Positions 25,930 to 38,600 of a DNA stretch of 64,000 bases are shown here, piece by piece. The first letter of the stretch is position 1. The number at the start of each line of letters is the position of its first letter. Where the stretch lies: assembly GCF_947179165.1 (NCBI RefSeq), contig NC_077242.1, positions 47,997,097 through 48,061,096 on the forward strand, read 5' to 3'. Both the position numbers and the translations under genes were made by a program. The DNA comes from Solanum dulcamara. Lineage: Eukaryota; Streptophyta; Magnoliopsida; Solanales; Solanaceae. The notes below the pieces were generated by a model. That model saw nothing but the letters and a program-made list of their open reading frames with translations. It was not told the origin of the DNA and ran no database searches.

Positions 25930-27250
25930 TCTTTGTCCTTCCTAGGTTTGTCATACCGAGTTTGTCCAATTTGTAGTCCTTTTTGTTTTTTGTTGGAGGT
26001 TTAGACGTTGTATCTTGTTGACATACATACTATATCAAACATAACAAATAAGAACTAGTTGTTGTTGTGAGTTGTTCCTATTGATTGCAACAAATTGGAT
26101 GCTCTAGCTTGCTGTTCGAAACTACAACTGTGTATAGCGGAGTTTTTGTCATTGGGGACCTTCCTGAAATGTTGTTGTTGCTACCATTCTGCAGAAATCC
26201 TACATAAAGAGGCAAATAAGGAAAAGAAATCCAAGTGTTGAATGGTGTGTTGCATGTCTGCTATATTACTGCAGCTCTATAATTGTTGTAGGAAGATGGA
26301 TATTGGGGATCTTGTTCTTGGATACTACAGCTGTGTAGTGTACCTACACAAACAAGCAAACAAGAAGAGAACCTCCAAGAGTGCTACATAGCAGAAACAT
26401 TGGAAGATGTTGTGGTTGGTGTTAGTTGGTGTAAGTTGTTGCATGTTAGTGCCAACTGAAAATTCCATTATTGTAACTGTGGTGACTATGGCAAGTTGTT
26501 GGTTGTTCCTGGTGTTGGTTGCTGTATTTTTGAAATATACAGCTCCTTGGTGGAATAAGGTGTGGGTGGTTCTTGAGTTCTGCAAATGCTGAATTATAGA
26601 GATAAGGGTGTTGCAACCTGCATTGAATATAGCCTGTTACAGCTCTTTGGATAATGTTTGTAGCTTTAGGAGCAGTTGTTGTAGTCTGCTGCAGTTCTTG
26701 AAGTTGTTGCAAGGTGTTGGATCGCTCAATTGATGCAGCTTCTTAGTGTACCTTCACAAATTGAACAAGCAAGAAGAGCAATCCAATTGTTGGTTCCTGT
26801 GCTATAGCCCTACATCATTTTTGCATCTCCTAAACAAGCTCCTAGTTATCAGGTGTTGCATCTTGCTCATACTGACTGCTGCTGTTGTATGTAACTGCTG
26901 CAGGTGTTGTTGTTGCTGAGATGTTGCAGGTTGTAGGGAGTTGTTGTTCTGTGGAAACATATTTGCAGTAGAGGAACTCCTAGAGATGTTGTAGTCCTGC
27001 ACTGTACCTACACCAAAAGAAACTAAGAAAGGAAAATATACTTATTGCAGTATACCTATAAAAGGTTGCATTGAAAGTGTTTGATCCTTTTTCAGTTGTT
27101 GGAAGGTGCATATCTGCCATTTGTTATAGGTTTTTGGATGTGGAAGATGTTGATCTTGAGTGCTACAGGTGTGCCTCCAAGGGAACCCTGCTATAGCTAT
27201 ATTGAATGTGCCAAGAGAAGCCCATTAGAGCATACTACACCTCAGCTTGT
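25930..27250 (-). repeat. CAA-rich low-complexity 3' region of the LINE
   Basis: On the plus strand this is crowded with GTTGTTG and TGCTG runs (CAACAAC on the LINE strand) and contains loosely repeated blocks, for example TTATCAGGTGTTGCATC near 26847 and TTATCAAGTGTTGCATC near 27306. Open frames here are rich in Gln, Asn and Thr on one strand and in Leu and Val on the other. I recognise no protein. It occupies the place where the LINE reverse transcriptase should be. Confidence 0.55.
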
Positions 27251-27483
27251 TGGTTCTATTGTTCTAGCTTTACATCATTCTTATATCTGTAAAATAAGGT
27301 CCAAGTTATCAAGTGTTGCATCATGCCACTACTGTACCAGGAAACACACTTGAGTGGCCCTCCAATTATTGGCTGATATGTTGCATGTCTACAGGTACCA
27401 TTTGGGTTGTGAATATCATAATCTATATTAAGATGGTTTCTGAAGTGTTGAAGCTGAGTATTATCTAAAAGAAGTTCCAAAAA

Positions 27484-27582
27484 GCAATAAGAGAAATTTA
27501 ATAGATGTTTTTGAGGAGTTTGATTCTCTCCATGGCTCCTTGGGTATTAATACCCCTCACATTCCATCTAAGGGCACTAATT
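27484..27582 (-). pseudogene. LINE ORF2 endonuclease, N-terminal fragment
   Basis: Directly after ORF1 the minus strand reads ISALRWNVRGINTQGAMERI, the typical first strand of an AP-type endonuclease of plant L1 elements. It is followed by a stop and a weak continuation (DNTQLQHFRNHLNIDYDI, about 27400-27460). None of the downstream catalytic endonuclease motifs and no reverse transcriptase were found. Confidence 0.75.
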
Positions 27583-30500
27583 ATTCAGAAATTTTGGAAA
27601 TGAACAACTTAGTATGAGGTCTGCCTGTAGTGGCAGATGTGATGATACTGGTAGCTTTGGTGCTGAACCTAGGTATGTGAACACCTCTAGGAGACAAGCC
27701 TTGAGAGTTGGTGATTTGTTGTATCTCATCATCATAGTCTCTTTCATTAGTTGGACTAGAGGCTCTGATAAGTTGTTCATTAATAGCATCTTTTTCATCT
27801 TGATCCATTAATGGGTGAGTATCATTATTATACTCATTCTCAGACTCCATCACAGCATACTCATCCAACTCAAGGGCCTCTGTAAGTTGGTGTTGGGAAT
27901 GCCTTTGGTCTTAGAATTGGTAGGTTGTTTTGAGGGTTTGTCTGTAGCTTGATGGGGTGGAATGTAGTTATAATGGGCTTGGAGGGGAATGATATCCATG
28001 CCTACCAGATCATCATTAAGTACAGGTTGTTGAAAATCCTGATCATTTTATTGCAGTGCCACACTATCAAGAATGTTAGGAGTTTGGCATTTCTCAGCAT
28101 AATTCTTTTCTTCAATTTTCTTTCTGATGGCCTCTATCATTTTCTTTCTCAACTTTTTCTTCTTAGCAGTAGAGCCTTTTCCACTAGTACTTGCAATGGA
28201 TCTCAGATCTTTGGCCATAGAACCTTTAATTTGCATAGTAGAGTCATCTGTAGGGACATTTCTTTTTGTAAGATCTGGAGTTGCTATGGTTGCAGGGGCT
28301 CTATGGTCACACCTAGGGTCTGTGCTGTGGTTCTCATACAAAACATGAGACAAAACCCCACCCCTTTTGGATTCCCTATCCTGCATATTAGTGAGGTTCT
28401 CCTATCTTCCTCCAACCATACTTCCATCAACTATAGAATCAACAACAATAGAATTATATTAGGGGGGTTCAGGGGTACTGGGAGTACTAAATAAATACCT
28501 GAATCACTTTTTGCATTAGTAACATTTGTGGTATCTTTGAAAGAAATACTTGTGCATTCAATATGAGGGGGAGGGGTCTTTGGGAGCACAAATTCAGTAC
28601 CTTGTCTTTGAGATTTGGTGTTTTCCTATTGTGCTGATGAGCTCTTTAGTGTTGAGTTCGTTTGTTTGGTTGGTTCTCCTAAATCTTGGTTAGTGGTTTG
28701 ATCTTGTGTAACAAGATCAACATAATTATTGGAAGTAGAAATAAGATTAAAAGTGTACTTGCCCTTGTGTTTTTTTGTTGAGATGGATCATTGGTCCTAT
28801 AATTCTATGGTATAGCATGCTTAACCACATTGGTTTTTTGGTAGTTGTTTTGTATTTTGGATTGCTTTTTTTTTAATTTTCCATAGCTCTTCATTTATAT
28901 CATCAGCCTTGTTCTGTGGCTGTGCATGATCATTATTTGTAGGAACAATACTCCTCTTCTGCACATCATTATTATGGGGTTCTTCTTGCTTATTTTCATG
29001 CATGCCCTCCTTATTTTTGTTGTTCTTATTGGTATCTGCTTCCTTTCTTCTCTTCTATTCCTCATACCTCTTCTTGATATTACAAACATGCACCATATGA
29101 CCCTGATACTTATAGTATATGCAGTACTATAGGACATTCTCATATAGGAGTGCTTGTCATCTCCCTCCGTTGTTGTCTTTTTTGTCATATCCCATCCATA
29201 CATGAGGTGGTCTCTCCTCAGTGAGATTGACCTGTACTCTTACCTTAGCAGTGCTTCCTTTAGTATTTTGGATAGAGGCTGCATCCATGTACAGTACCTT
29301 CCCTATAGGAGCAAGGGGGGAAGTCACAAATTCTTTATTGTAGCATTGCCAAGGGAGATCTGGAAGGGCTACCCAAATTGGAACAATAGGAGTTTCTTCC
29401 TTAGGCCTAAAGGTAGGTGTCCAAGTCTGTATTCTCATAAGTTGGCCTTCAATGGTCATTCTTTTTTTGGTCTACACTGTGGTGTAGTCCATTTCATTGC
29501 AGGTTGGTTTCTTGAGGGTCAGCCTTGGTAGGCACTTTGGTAGTATATTCAGGTTTCTTATTAAAATTGGTATTAGCATCATTAGTGCCCTGCATAGAGG
29601 TAGTAATAGTAGTACCAAGTTGTTCATTTGCATGAAGTTGCAAATGAGCTCCACTGGATTTCAATAAGTTAGGAACAAGATTCAACAATAGGGAAGAATT
29701 AGACATACCTACAGTTGTGCCTACTGTTTGCATTTGTGATTGCCTTGCATTCTCATTAGCATTATGATATCTTGGATTATCTACATTATTAGCTTGTTGA
29801 TCTTCTATGGTAGGTGCTATTGGAGATGTATTGTTGTGTTGAGACACAGACATAAGTGTATATGGCTATTCTACTTCTACTTCTTTGGCAGTGAATCCTT
29901 GGTTCTTGTCATTTTCTTGAATTTCTAACAAGGCTCCATGAGTAGTTAGACCAAACGAAAAATTAGTCGAATGGAGATCATTCATCTTATTATGACCACA
30001 TTTTGATATGTCTTTATCAGTTTCGAGCTTGTCGTTCAATGAAATAATATACAAGTCCTTTTTCCCAAGAACTGAGGAGCTCAAATATTCATCACCAAAT
30101 GTTGGAGTAGGATAATCTCTATCTTTCATAATAACTAAACGACTACATTGAGAATTATCCAGAATTAAAACATGAATTTTTTCTCCAGAAATCTCAGAAG
30201 CATTTTCACTTCTAGTAGGTAAGTTTTTGATATTCGAATTGATAGGCTGAGATTTGATGGATGATACCTGGTGGGGGTTGTTATGCTCGTTGAAGTGCCC
30301 CTCTTGGCCTTGGTTTTAAGCTAAAAAGTTCACCGGAGCTCTGCTGCAGGCGCTGTCAGTTTGCTCCACCATGATTCCGTCGGCCATTTGGTCTGAACTT
30401 TTGGTATGAGGAGCGCTATGGATTGGAGAACAAACCCCAGTGATCAAATTTGCTCGAATATCATCAAAATTATCACTAATTTGTGATCGAATTTCCAGCA

Positions 30501-30919
30501 GCTCCGTAATGACTTGCGCTTGAGATGACAGTGGAGATGTCAAGATTAGCACGGTGAAATGAGCTGATTTTTCACTAGTATATAGATTAGGCAATGGAGA
30601 TTCATCTCCAGTGTTCAATTTTACATCAATCAAACCAGATTTCTCCAGTGCAATGAGTTTGTGAACCTAGGCGATTTGCTTTTATGAAAGTGCTATAGTG
30701 TTCGCAGGTGTATTTTCCAAATTGGAGGAGCTGTGGGTTGAATTTTGCGATGTTACAACTTTAGTCAATCCTGCTTTACTTGAAATTGCTACTGCTTTGT
30801 CAGTATTTTTTTTGCAAATTCAAAGTAGTTTTTGCTGGATTAGAGGTTGATGCTTCTTGAGCTATGTTCATATTACGGTCCGGTGGTATATGGAGCTCCA
30901 CTGATGGTGGTGAAGCCAT
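27581..30919 (-). pseudogene. LINE ORF1 relic (DUF4283 and zinc knuckle)
   Basis: Begins with a methionine codon at 30919 (MASPPSVELHIPPDRNMNIA) and can be followed through several frames and stops to a C-terminus ending near 27581. The middle part, about 29157-29459, matches the DUF4283 region of plant LINE ORF1 (RIQTWTPTFRPKEETPIVPI, then WVALPDLPWQCYN). A decayed zinc knuckle follows at about 29080-29130 (YKYQGHMVHVC). The C-terminal part (27581-27868) carries ERDYDDEIQQITNSQGLSPR, which I recall as usual for Solanaceae LINE ORF1 tails. ORF1 proteins bind element RNA in the ribonucleoprotein. Open frames on the plus strand in this region, including the 181-residue one at 27949-28494, are antisense shadows. 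Confidence 0.8.
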
Positions 30920-31082
30920 TCCGATAGTCTTCTACCAATGAAGATGTTAAACAGTAGTACTAGTTACCGTTAAGGGAGAGAAAATTTTATGTTGTTGGTG
31001 GTGGTTGATATATGGGTTGGCTTGCCAAATGGTGGGTTATAGTTAGCGTCACCATGACCTAAGAAATTAGGTCATAATAAGT

Positions 31083-31100
31083 TAGTATCAGAGCCCTAGG
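31083..31100 (+). other. Primer-binding site of element H
   Basis: TAGTATCAGAGCCCTAGG, one base away from TGGTATCAGAGCC, lies a few bases after the degraded end of the 5' LTR. This is the initiator-Met-tRNA type used by many plant Ty3 elements. Confidence 0.82.
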
Positions 31101-31269
31101 TTCACTGGTCTCACTTGTACAGAGCTAATATTTACTAGAGACCTGTGGATTAGCGCAGAGACGTCCATGACTTATCCTAGGGAGGCTACAAGATATCTTT
31201 AAGAACGTGTCTATTTTGCATTGTGTATGTCTTTTTTGTTTCTTGAAATCTCACTCGTTCCACCTTTTT

Positions 31270-32500
31270 ATAAGATGGTTTACACATGTGCTGGAGATAG
31301 AGGTCGGCCTCAAGTTCATACCAGGGCCACAAAACCAGCCTAGGGATGAGAGTAGACTTCGAAGCCAGAGGTCGAGCCACCAATAGCTCTAGTAAATCAA
31401 CAACCGATAGGCTGGGGACCAGCCTAGCCACCGCCTGAGCAAGCCGCAGCTCCAGACTTATAGGCGATGTTCACCTAGATTTCAACTTCCATTGGGGGTA
31501 TGTGGTAGGCCCCAGATCCAGGTGCTCTAGTGTCACAAGACAAGCCTATAACAGAGGCACTAGTTGATCAAAAGCCACTCCCCGGCTGCTCAGCCTAATG
31601 ATTTAAAGGGCGTCATGCCACTTTAAGAGCAGAAGATGGTCAGGGTGTTCGCTATACTATCGCTATCGAGGTTTACTTAGGCTGTGGGTGAGGATGTCGA
31701 TGAGTTCTTTTTATCGTGAATGACTACAAACCTTGGGTTTATTGTAGATGCAAGGAGATGACTTCACCGTCTATCATCTAGATAGTCCTTCCCGACAGTA
31801 GTAGTGTACATATTAGGAGACTAGGCTAGCTGGGTCCCTACCGGTCACATAGGATAAGTCTTCAAAGTCCATCTTTGGCAGATTTATCCTAAAAGTGTGA
31901 GAAATCATCTCCGAGATCAGTTTTCATGATTGGAGTAGAGGTCCATGACTATATTGAAGTACGAGGACCGATTCCATGAGCTCTCAAGGCATGCCTCCAT
32001 GATATGGATCGAGACTCGGTGTTTAGTCTTTGTGGGCTGCTTATTTCTAGAGGTGGTAGACCATGACCACATACTCGAGCAGCTCTATTGCGAGGCCCAT
32101 GGGGCAGTATGAAGAGGCTAGATATGAGGATAGCCATAATGGGCACCGTTTTACACCATAGAAGTCCTATGATAGATCTTACTAGAGATTTCAGTCAGGT
32201 TAATCCAACCGCCCCTTCCAGGCCTTTCTTATGAATTCAAAGGGTGGTTAGCACAGACAAGTTGGCTCTAGTACTAGTTCGAGTCAGGGTCACTGAGGTG
32301 GCCGACCTCCAGCTTTCAGCCAATATTCACAGGGGTGCTATGAGTGTGGGGATCTAGATCACAAGACCTGCGAGTACCTGCTGCGTAGGCTAGCCTTACC
32401 ATCTCTACAAGCAAATAGACTTGTGCTAGCAACAACCCCTCTAGTTAGAGGTAGAGACTAGGGTTAGGACTGGAGAGGTAGTCATTAGGGTGAATAAGGA
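31270..32500 (+). pseudogene. gag relic of element H
   Basis: Fragmented coding sequence downstream of the primer site. Early segments read GDRGRPQVHTRATKPA and EVEPPIALVNQQ, the proline- and glutamine-rich gag N-terminus. The zinc knuckle is at 32336-32371 as CYECGDLDHKTC, with the spacing before the last cysteine shortened compared with C-x2-C-x4-H-x4-C. It is followed by the arginine/glycine-rich gag tail to about 32500. Numerous in-frame stops and shifts are present. Confidence 0.75.
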
Positions 32501-32819
32501 GGTACATCGGGAGAAAGGTCAGGAGGAAGAGTTGATGCGCAGGGTAGGGGAGCCTAGGCCCACTTCTATGCAGCTCCAGCTAGAGTAAAGTCTAAGGCCT
32601 AAATGATGTGATCCCAGGTATGATTTTATTATACCATTAGCCCGCATCCACTTTATTTTCTCCAGACTCCACTTATTCTTATACATCTATATAGTATGCC
32701 CCTCGACTGAGTATTATCCCAAAGATGTTAGTTGAGTCATTGTTAATTTCGTCCTCGGTAGGTTATTCTTTAGTAATGGATTAGTTTATTAGATCCTATA
32801 TGCTGACTATTCATCAGCT

Positions 32820-34232
32820 TGGTACTAGAGTTGATCTCATTTTGCTTGATATGGTGGATTTTGATTTGATTCTTTCTTTGGATTAGTTATCCCCTCACCA
32901 TGTGGTCTTGGATTTCTATGCCAAGACCATTACCATAGCCACACTTAGTATTCCGTCGGTGGTATCGCACGGCTCTTGGATTTGCATGCCGGTTAGGGTG
33001 ACCTCTTTTTTTAGGGCCGAAGGTTAGTGGCTAACAGGTTTTTGACATACTTGGCTTGTGTTAGAGATATGAGTAGGGAGGTCTCTACAGTTAATTTAGT
33101 AGCTATAGTCCGAGAGTTTGCAGATGTATTTCCTACCAATCTTGCTAGAATCCTTGCTGACCGCAATATTGACTTCACTATTGATGTAGAGTTGGGTACT
33201 CATCCTATTTCCATCCTACTGTACCATGTGTCCCTCACTGAGCTCAAGGAGATTAGTGCTGAGCTTTAGGATATCTTTGATTAGGGATTCATTCTACCTA
33301 GTGTATTGCCTTAGGAAGTCCCAATCTTGTTCGTTAAGAAAACGAATAGTACTATACAGATGTGCATTGATTACAGGTAGTTAAAAAAGGTGACAATAAA
33401 GAATTGTTACCCCATGCTTAGGATTGATGACCTATTAGACCAGTTTCAGGGTGCCGTGGTGTTTTCTAAGATCGATTTGAGATCTGACTATCACCAGCTG
33501 AGGATTAGGGCAGCAGACGTCCCTAAGACCACATTTAGGACTCATTACGACTACTATGAGTTCCTAGTGATGTCTTTAGTGTTGACTAATGCCCCTTCTA
33601 CATTCATGGAATTAATGACACTAGTGTTTAGGCCGTACTAGAACTCATTTGTCATATTCTTCATTGATGAAATTTTGGTATACTTGCAGAGCTGGGAGAA
33701 GCATGAGCAGCACATGAGAGATCAGTGGCTTTATGCTAAGTTCTCAAAGTGCGATTTTTGTCTTGAGTTCATAGCATTCTTAGGGCATGTGGTGTCCAAG
33801 TATGGCATTATACTGGTTCCGATGAAGATTGATACTATTCGTGATTGGGCTAAACACATCTCTATGATTGAGATTCGTAGATTTATCGGATTGGCAAGGT
33901 ACTACAGGTGCTTTCTTGAGGAGTTTTCCATTATAGCGTCACCCCTAACTTGGTTGACTCACCAGGATGTCATGTTTATGTGGCTAGAGGAGTGTGAAAG
34001 GAGATTTCTAAGGCTCAAGGTTGAGGGCGAGGGATTTACCATTTATTGTAATGCATTCGGCATTGGTTTGGATTGTGTACTGATGCAGCAGGGCTGGATT
34101 ATTGCTTATACATCGAGGTATCTTAAGTTGTACGAGTGTAACTACCCCACTCATGACTTAGTGTTGGCAGCGATAATTTTTGCATTGAATATTTTTATGC
34201 ACTACCTATTGGATGATATTCACAACTGTTAG
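32820..34232 (+). pseudogene. pol relic of element H: protease end, RT, RNase H
   Basis: The protease C-terminus is seen near 32840 (LDMVDFDLILSLD, LSPHHVVLDFYAKT). A linker (33027-33269) with REFADVFPTNL leads into reverse transcriptase. RT motifs at 33390-33641 are [20 protein letters not shown] and [20 protein letters not shown]. The catalytic FIDD box has become FIDE (FFIDEILVY, about 33658-33684), which would inactivate it. At 33675-34232 the thumb ([31 protein letters not shown]) runs into RNase H ([18 protein letters not shown]). A few codons are lost after HEQHMR, and a larger deletion removes the segment between RNase H and integrase. Stops separate the parts. Confidence 0.87.
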
Positions 34233-34379
34233 TTTGAGGATGAGGAGTTAGTTTCACTATGAGATCAGGATTTTGGAGATATCGCTAGCCTGGCTACCTT
34301 GGGCTTAATGGGGTTTTGAGGTTTGGTGGTTGTATCTGTGTTCCAAAAGTTGGAGGTTTCAGATGATCCTTAGCAAGGC

Positions 34380-35640
34380 ACATGACTCCAGATATTCTAT
34401 CCATCTGGGCACCGCTAAGATATATCATGACTTAAGGAAGCACTACTAGTGAAGTGGTATGAAGAGAGATATTATAGATTATGTATCGCGATGTCTAAGT
34501 TGTCAACAGGTTAATGCTGAGAAATTGAGGCCTGATGGCGAGCTTCAGAGATTACCCATTCTTGTTTAGAAGTGGGAACGGATCACCATGGACTTTATTG
34601 TGGTGTTGCCTCATACTTCCCAGTTTCTTAATAGCATTTGGGTCATGGTGGATTAATTGACCAAGTCAACACACTTCCTTCCCATTCATACTTCCTATAG
34701 CACTGAGAGATTAGCTTGTATATACATTTGGGAGGTGGTTTTCCTTCATGGTGTCCCTATTTCTATCATCTCACACTGGGGCTAACAGTTCAGATCTAGC
34801 TTTTGAAGGACTTTTCATAAGGAGTTAGGTACCCGTGTTGACCTTAGAAAAACTTTCCACCAACAGACTGATGGTCAGTTGGAGCATATTATCCAAGTTC
34901 TCAAGGATATGTTGCGGGCTTGTGTTATGGATTTTGCAGATCAGTAGGATCACTTCTTGCCCTTAGGGGAGTTTGCGTACAACAACAACTACGACTACAA
35001 TATTCAGATTGCCCCATTTGAGGCCTTATAAGGTAGGCGTTGTCGCTCTCTAGTTGGCTAGTTTGAATTTACAAAGTCCAGGCTGCGTGGTACAGACTTG
35101 ATATAAAAGGCCTTAGATCATTTAAGGTTCATTCAAGATAGGATCATGACAACTTAGAGTAGACACTAGAGCTATGCAAATCATAAAAATCGACCATTGA
35201 GGTTTACGATTTGTGATAGAGTATTCCTTTGTGTATCACCCAGAAAGGGTGTGATGAGATTTGGGAGGCGGGGCAAGCTTAGCCCCAGGTATATTGGTCC
35301 ATTTGATATATTGAGGACATTTGGTGAGGTTGCATACGAGTTAGATTTTCCGCGGCCTTTTCATCTACTCATCTAGTTTTCCATATTTTCATGCTGCACC
35401 AGTATATTCGAGATGAGTACCATGTGCTTCAGTATGATGCATTTTACTTGGATGATCATTTGAGCTATATTGAGAAGCCAGTTGCTATTTTAGATAAATA
35501 TGTTAAGAAGTTGCATTGTAGATCCATTCTTCTGGTTAAGGTCCATTGGAGGCATCATCTAATCGAGGAGGCTACCTAGGAGACCGAGGATGAGATGCTG
35601 GCATAGTTCCCTAGCTTACTTGGGACTTCAGGTACTTTGT
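34380..35640 (+). pseudogene. pol relic of element H: integrase and chromodomain
   Basis: The zinc-binding part survives as CLSCQQVNAEKLRPDGELQR (about 34491-34550). The core follows with TMDFIVVLPHTSQFLNSIWV, STHFLPIHTSYST, GVPISIISHWG (the catalytic aspartate is replaced by histidine) and QTDGQLEHIIQVLKDMLRAC. The C-terminal module reads RKGVMRFGRRGKLSPRYIGP and VAYELDFPRP. The end (35391-35640) with YHVLQYDAFYLDDHLSYIEK and KVHWRHHLIEEAT resembles the chromodomain-type tail of plant chromoviruses. Multiple stops mean no product is expected. Confidence 0.84.
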
Positions 35641-35680
35641 GACTTTTACTTTTGCAGACGAAAGTTCTTTTAGTAGTGGA

Positions 35681-38600
35681 TGTTATAATGACCCTCTAAA
35701 TTATTTTAGAATGTAAGCATTCATTCAATTGTTTAGAGCATTCCTGTAGCGACCCCAAGTTATTTACGACTTTCTAACTCTCACTATTCGGTCTCCTATT
35801 CATTCATTTGGGTTTTAGGAATGTTTGCCTATTTTAGAGCTTGAAAAGTTCACTTCGGTCATCACTTTAGGAAAATGACAACAGAATAAAATTCAGATGC
35901 ATCCATCAACTTCAGAAAGACCAAATTAGGCTAGTATCATGGTTGGCATGAGTACCAAGGCAATCGATACGATATTAGGACCATTTGGTTCTTTTGCCTA
36001 TGAAATTTGGCCTATAGTTGACTTTCGGCAACACTCTTGGAAAATTTGCTCAGATGAAAATTCTGACAGCGTGGTTAGTTTTTGGAATGTCTAGGTTGGT
36101 CTAGGACGACCCTTTGTTCACTTCTCGAGGCTTTCAGTCTAATTCTAAGTCTTGTTATGGAATTTTGATCAATGGCCCTTGGGTGTGAGGCCCACCTTCA
36201 TTTATAACGACCTTGTATGGAGCTTTTAACTGTGCCATTAAGTCTGAAATGTCAAATTTAGTGGAGTAACATATCTCGTTTGTACACATGAGATTCTAAA
36301 CAAATTTCGAGCACCCCGTCGAAATACTTGAACTTGAGAAATATCATCTTTTTAGTTGATACCTGGTGCAAGGAGTTTTGTTCTCTCTGATCGCGGGCCC
36401 TTGGCCGCGTTCGCGGAAGTCCTAGAAGTTGATCTCCGCATTTGTGAAGGCTTAAGTCTTTTGCCTCCCCGTTCGCTGTCCTTGGGCCGCATTTGCGAAG
36501 GCCAAAGTGCTGGTCTTTTAGTAAAAGACCAAGGACAATTTCAGCTCATTTCTAAAACTTCCAACATCGATATCTCCTTCATCACAAAATCAAATTAGGT
36601 TATTCAAAGGTCCAAATTCAAGAGAATTTTATGCGGAATCCAGTGGTGAGTTCAGAAGCTTGAGGGGAAGTTTTGTGTGAGGTAAGATTTCATAATTAGC
36701 TACTGATTTGGTTATTTTTGTAGTATTATGTTGTTTAATTTATGGAGATTATATCTTGATCATATGAACTCCAATTTTAGTGATATTTGAGGGTAAATTG
36801 TGGGGATTTTTGCAAGAAACGTCATGGCATAATTTATTTGGATTGGGAGTGTTTTATGTTTTTTAGAATTTGCTGATCAAGATGCTACACTTTTTCACCT
36901 TCATAGTTCACAGTATGGGATTTTGGTTGCATGATCATCTTTCATTCCACCTCGAATTGTGTTTTAATCTTTATGCTTGAGCTTGTGGTGCTGTTTAGGA
37001 CCAGTTTTTGGGGTCACTTCCGGAATTTCAGAGCAGGTCCCACATTATGTGCTTTAGACCCCGAAATTGGTCCATCTACAAATTCAATAATTTTAGTGTC
37101 ATAACGATTATATTAACGTTTTGATTTTATTATTTAAAGTGTGGCAGCATTCGAAGGCTACTCATAAGGGAAAAGCTATAGTTTTGTGAGTTGGAGCACG
37201 TGCGGTTGGCCTATGGGTAAGCTATGGTTTTCTCCTTATTAGACTGAGCATGCTTAGGCAATTGTATATTGAATTGTATGATTTTAGCAGGGTTTGGGTG
37301 TCAAGCATGCTAAATTCCTATATTTCATACCGTAGGTTCTATTTTTGAGAAATTATTAGACTATGTAAGCATGACTTCTGTTAATGTTGGTAATCCATGC
37401 CTTATGGTTTATGCCGTGTTTGGGGTTATATGTTTAGAAGCATTTTGGGATTTAGTCTAGGCTTAGACTAGTGATTGCCTTAGAATTGCGTGAGTTTGGT
37501 GCAGTTGGGCCTTAGACTTCTACGACATCATTTCAGATGGTTAGCTCCTTATAGACTGATATAGCAGACTTTAGTTTGATAGTCTGAGCTTTATCTTCAC
37601 AGTAACTCAGCTTGTGGCCTTACCTCCATAATGCCCTATCCTCCTATCGGTCCTATATTACTGGTTCTTGATTTTGGTAGTCTTCTCGACGATTCGAGTT
37701 ATATTTTGTTCGGGCTGGAGTGGTGCATTGATGATATTCGGTTTGGGGGTACTTCCCTTGACATATGGTTTATCGCTAATTCTAATTCAATTCACTCCCC
37801 TAGCTATAGTTGCCAGGTTAAATTCAGTAGTCTAGCTTACTTGTGTTCGGCTCTTTAGCTGCAGTTACCCGATTGAAGTCTGTGATCTATATTACTTATG
37901 ATCAGGCTCCTTAGATACAGCTATCAGTTGAAGTCCACAATCTAGCTTACCCGTGTTCGACCCTTAGCTTATGTTAACAGGTTAAAGTATATGGTCTAGC
38001 TCATTCATGTCGACTCGTTAACTATAGTTACCCGTTTGTAGTCTGTGGTCCAACTTACACGTGGTTCAATTTGTGACTTTCTAATCAATCTTTAGTTCAA
38101 GTCTTCATCTACTCTCCGCTTTGGGTTAACGCATTAGAGGTTGGAAAGAGTTTGGTTAAAGTACGGGAAATGATGATATTATTTGAACCCTTTGGGCTCC
38201 ATTCATTATTCCTTCAGCTATTCTTGCATCTATCGGGCTTGTGGGAGTCTGTACAAGTGATCACTCTTTACTTGTGCACGAGCATACCCATCAGGTTTAT
38301 AGGAGCCCGATGGATTTAGTTAGATTCTTTCTCTTTGTTTGTTAGTACGCTCATGTACATACCTATATTTACTTCCTGTCCTGTCTTTGGTTGTGCTCTT
38401 TTACTCGCATATTAGTTTACTTTTTCTTATCTTGCTAAGTTGTCCTATGATGCCTATTGGGTACCATTTGTTTTGGTACTCATACAATATTCTGCATTTT
38501 TTTTCCTGATGCAGGTCTGAGTACTAGCTACCAACGTTAATTCGAGATAGCTACGGTCCTGATCGGAGGTGAGATTTAGCATGTTACATCCTAGATTTAC

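Larger units (their letters stand above)
25506..31004 (-). mobile_element. L1-type LINE, ORF2 largely deleted
   Basis: A minus-strand non-LTR retrotransposon inserted in the 5' LTR of element H. The flanks TTGATATAT at 25497-25505 and 31005-31013 form a 9-bp target duplication. The 3' end is a run of seven T on the plus strand (25507-25513), that is a short poly(A) tail. From its 5' end it has about 85 bases of leader, a long ORF1 relic, the first ~30 codons of an endonuclease ORF2, then about 2 kb without reverse transcriptase. The 5' end looks complete, so the ORF2 loss is internal and not the usual 5' truncation. Confidence 0.85.
22321..31079 (+). mobile_element. Element H 5' LTR (interrupted by LINE)
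   Basis: Starts TGTAATGACCC at 22321; the end is degraded (GTCATAATA at 31071-31079 against GTCGTGACA in the 3' LTR). With the LINE removed it is about 3.25 kb, matching the 3.24 kb 3' LTR. A GC-richer block at 22940-23130 repeats GTTCGCGG-like motifs, also present in the 3' LTR at 36380-36510. No gene is seen inside. Confidence 0.82.

Noticed and set aside
27949..28494. 181-residue plus-strand open frame
   Set aside because: Antisense shadow of LINE ORF1, whose minus-strand reading shows real family motifs.
31083..31100. tRNA gene at a TATCAGAGCC motif
   Set aside because: Only the ~12-18 bases complementary to a tRNA 3' end are present; the context after an LTR identifies a primer-binding site.
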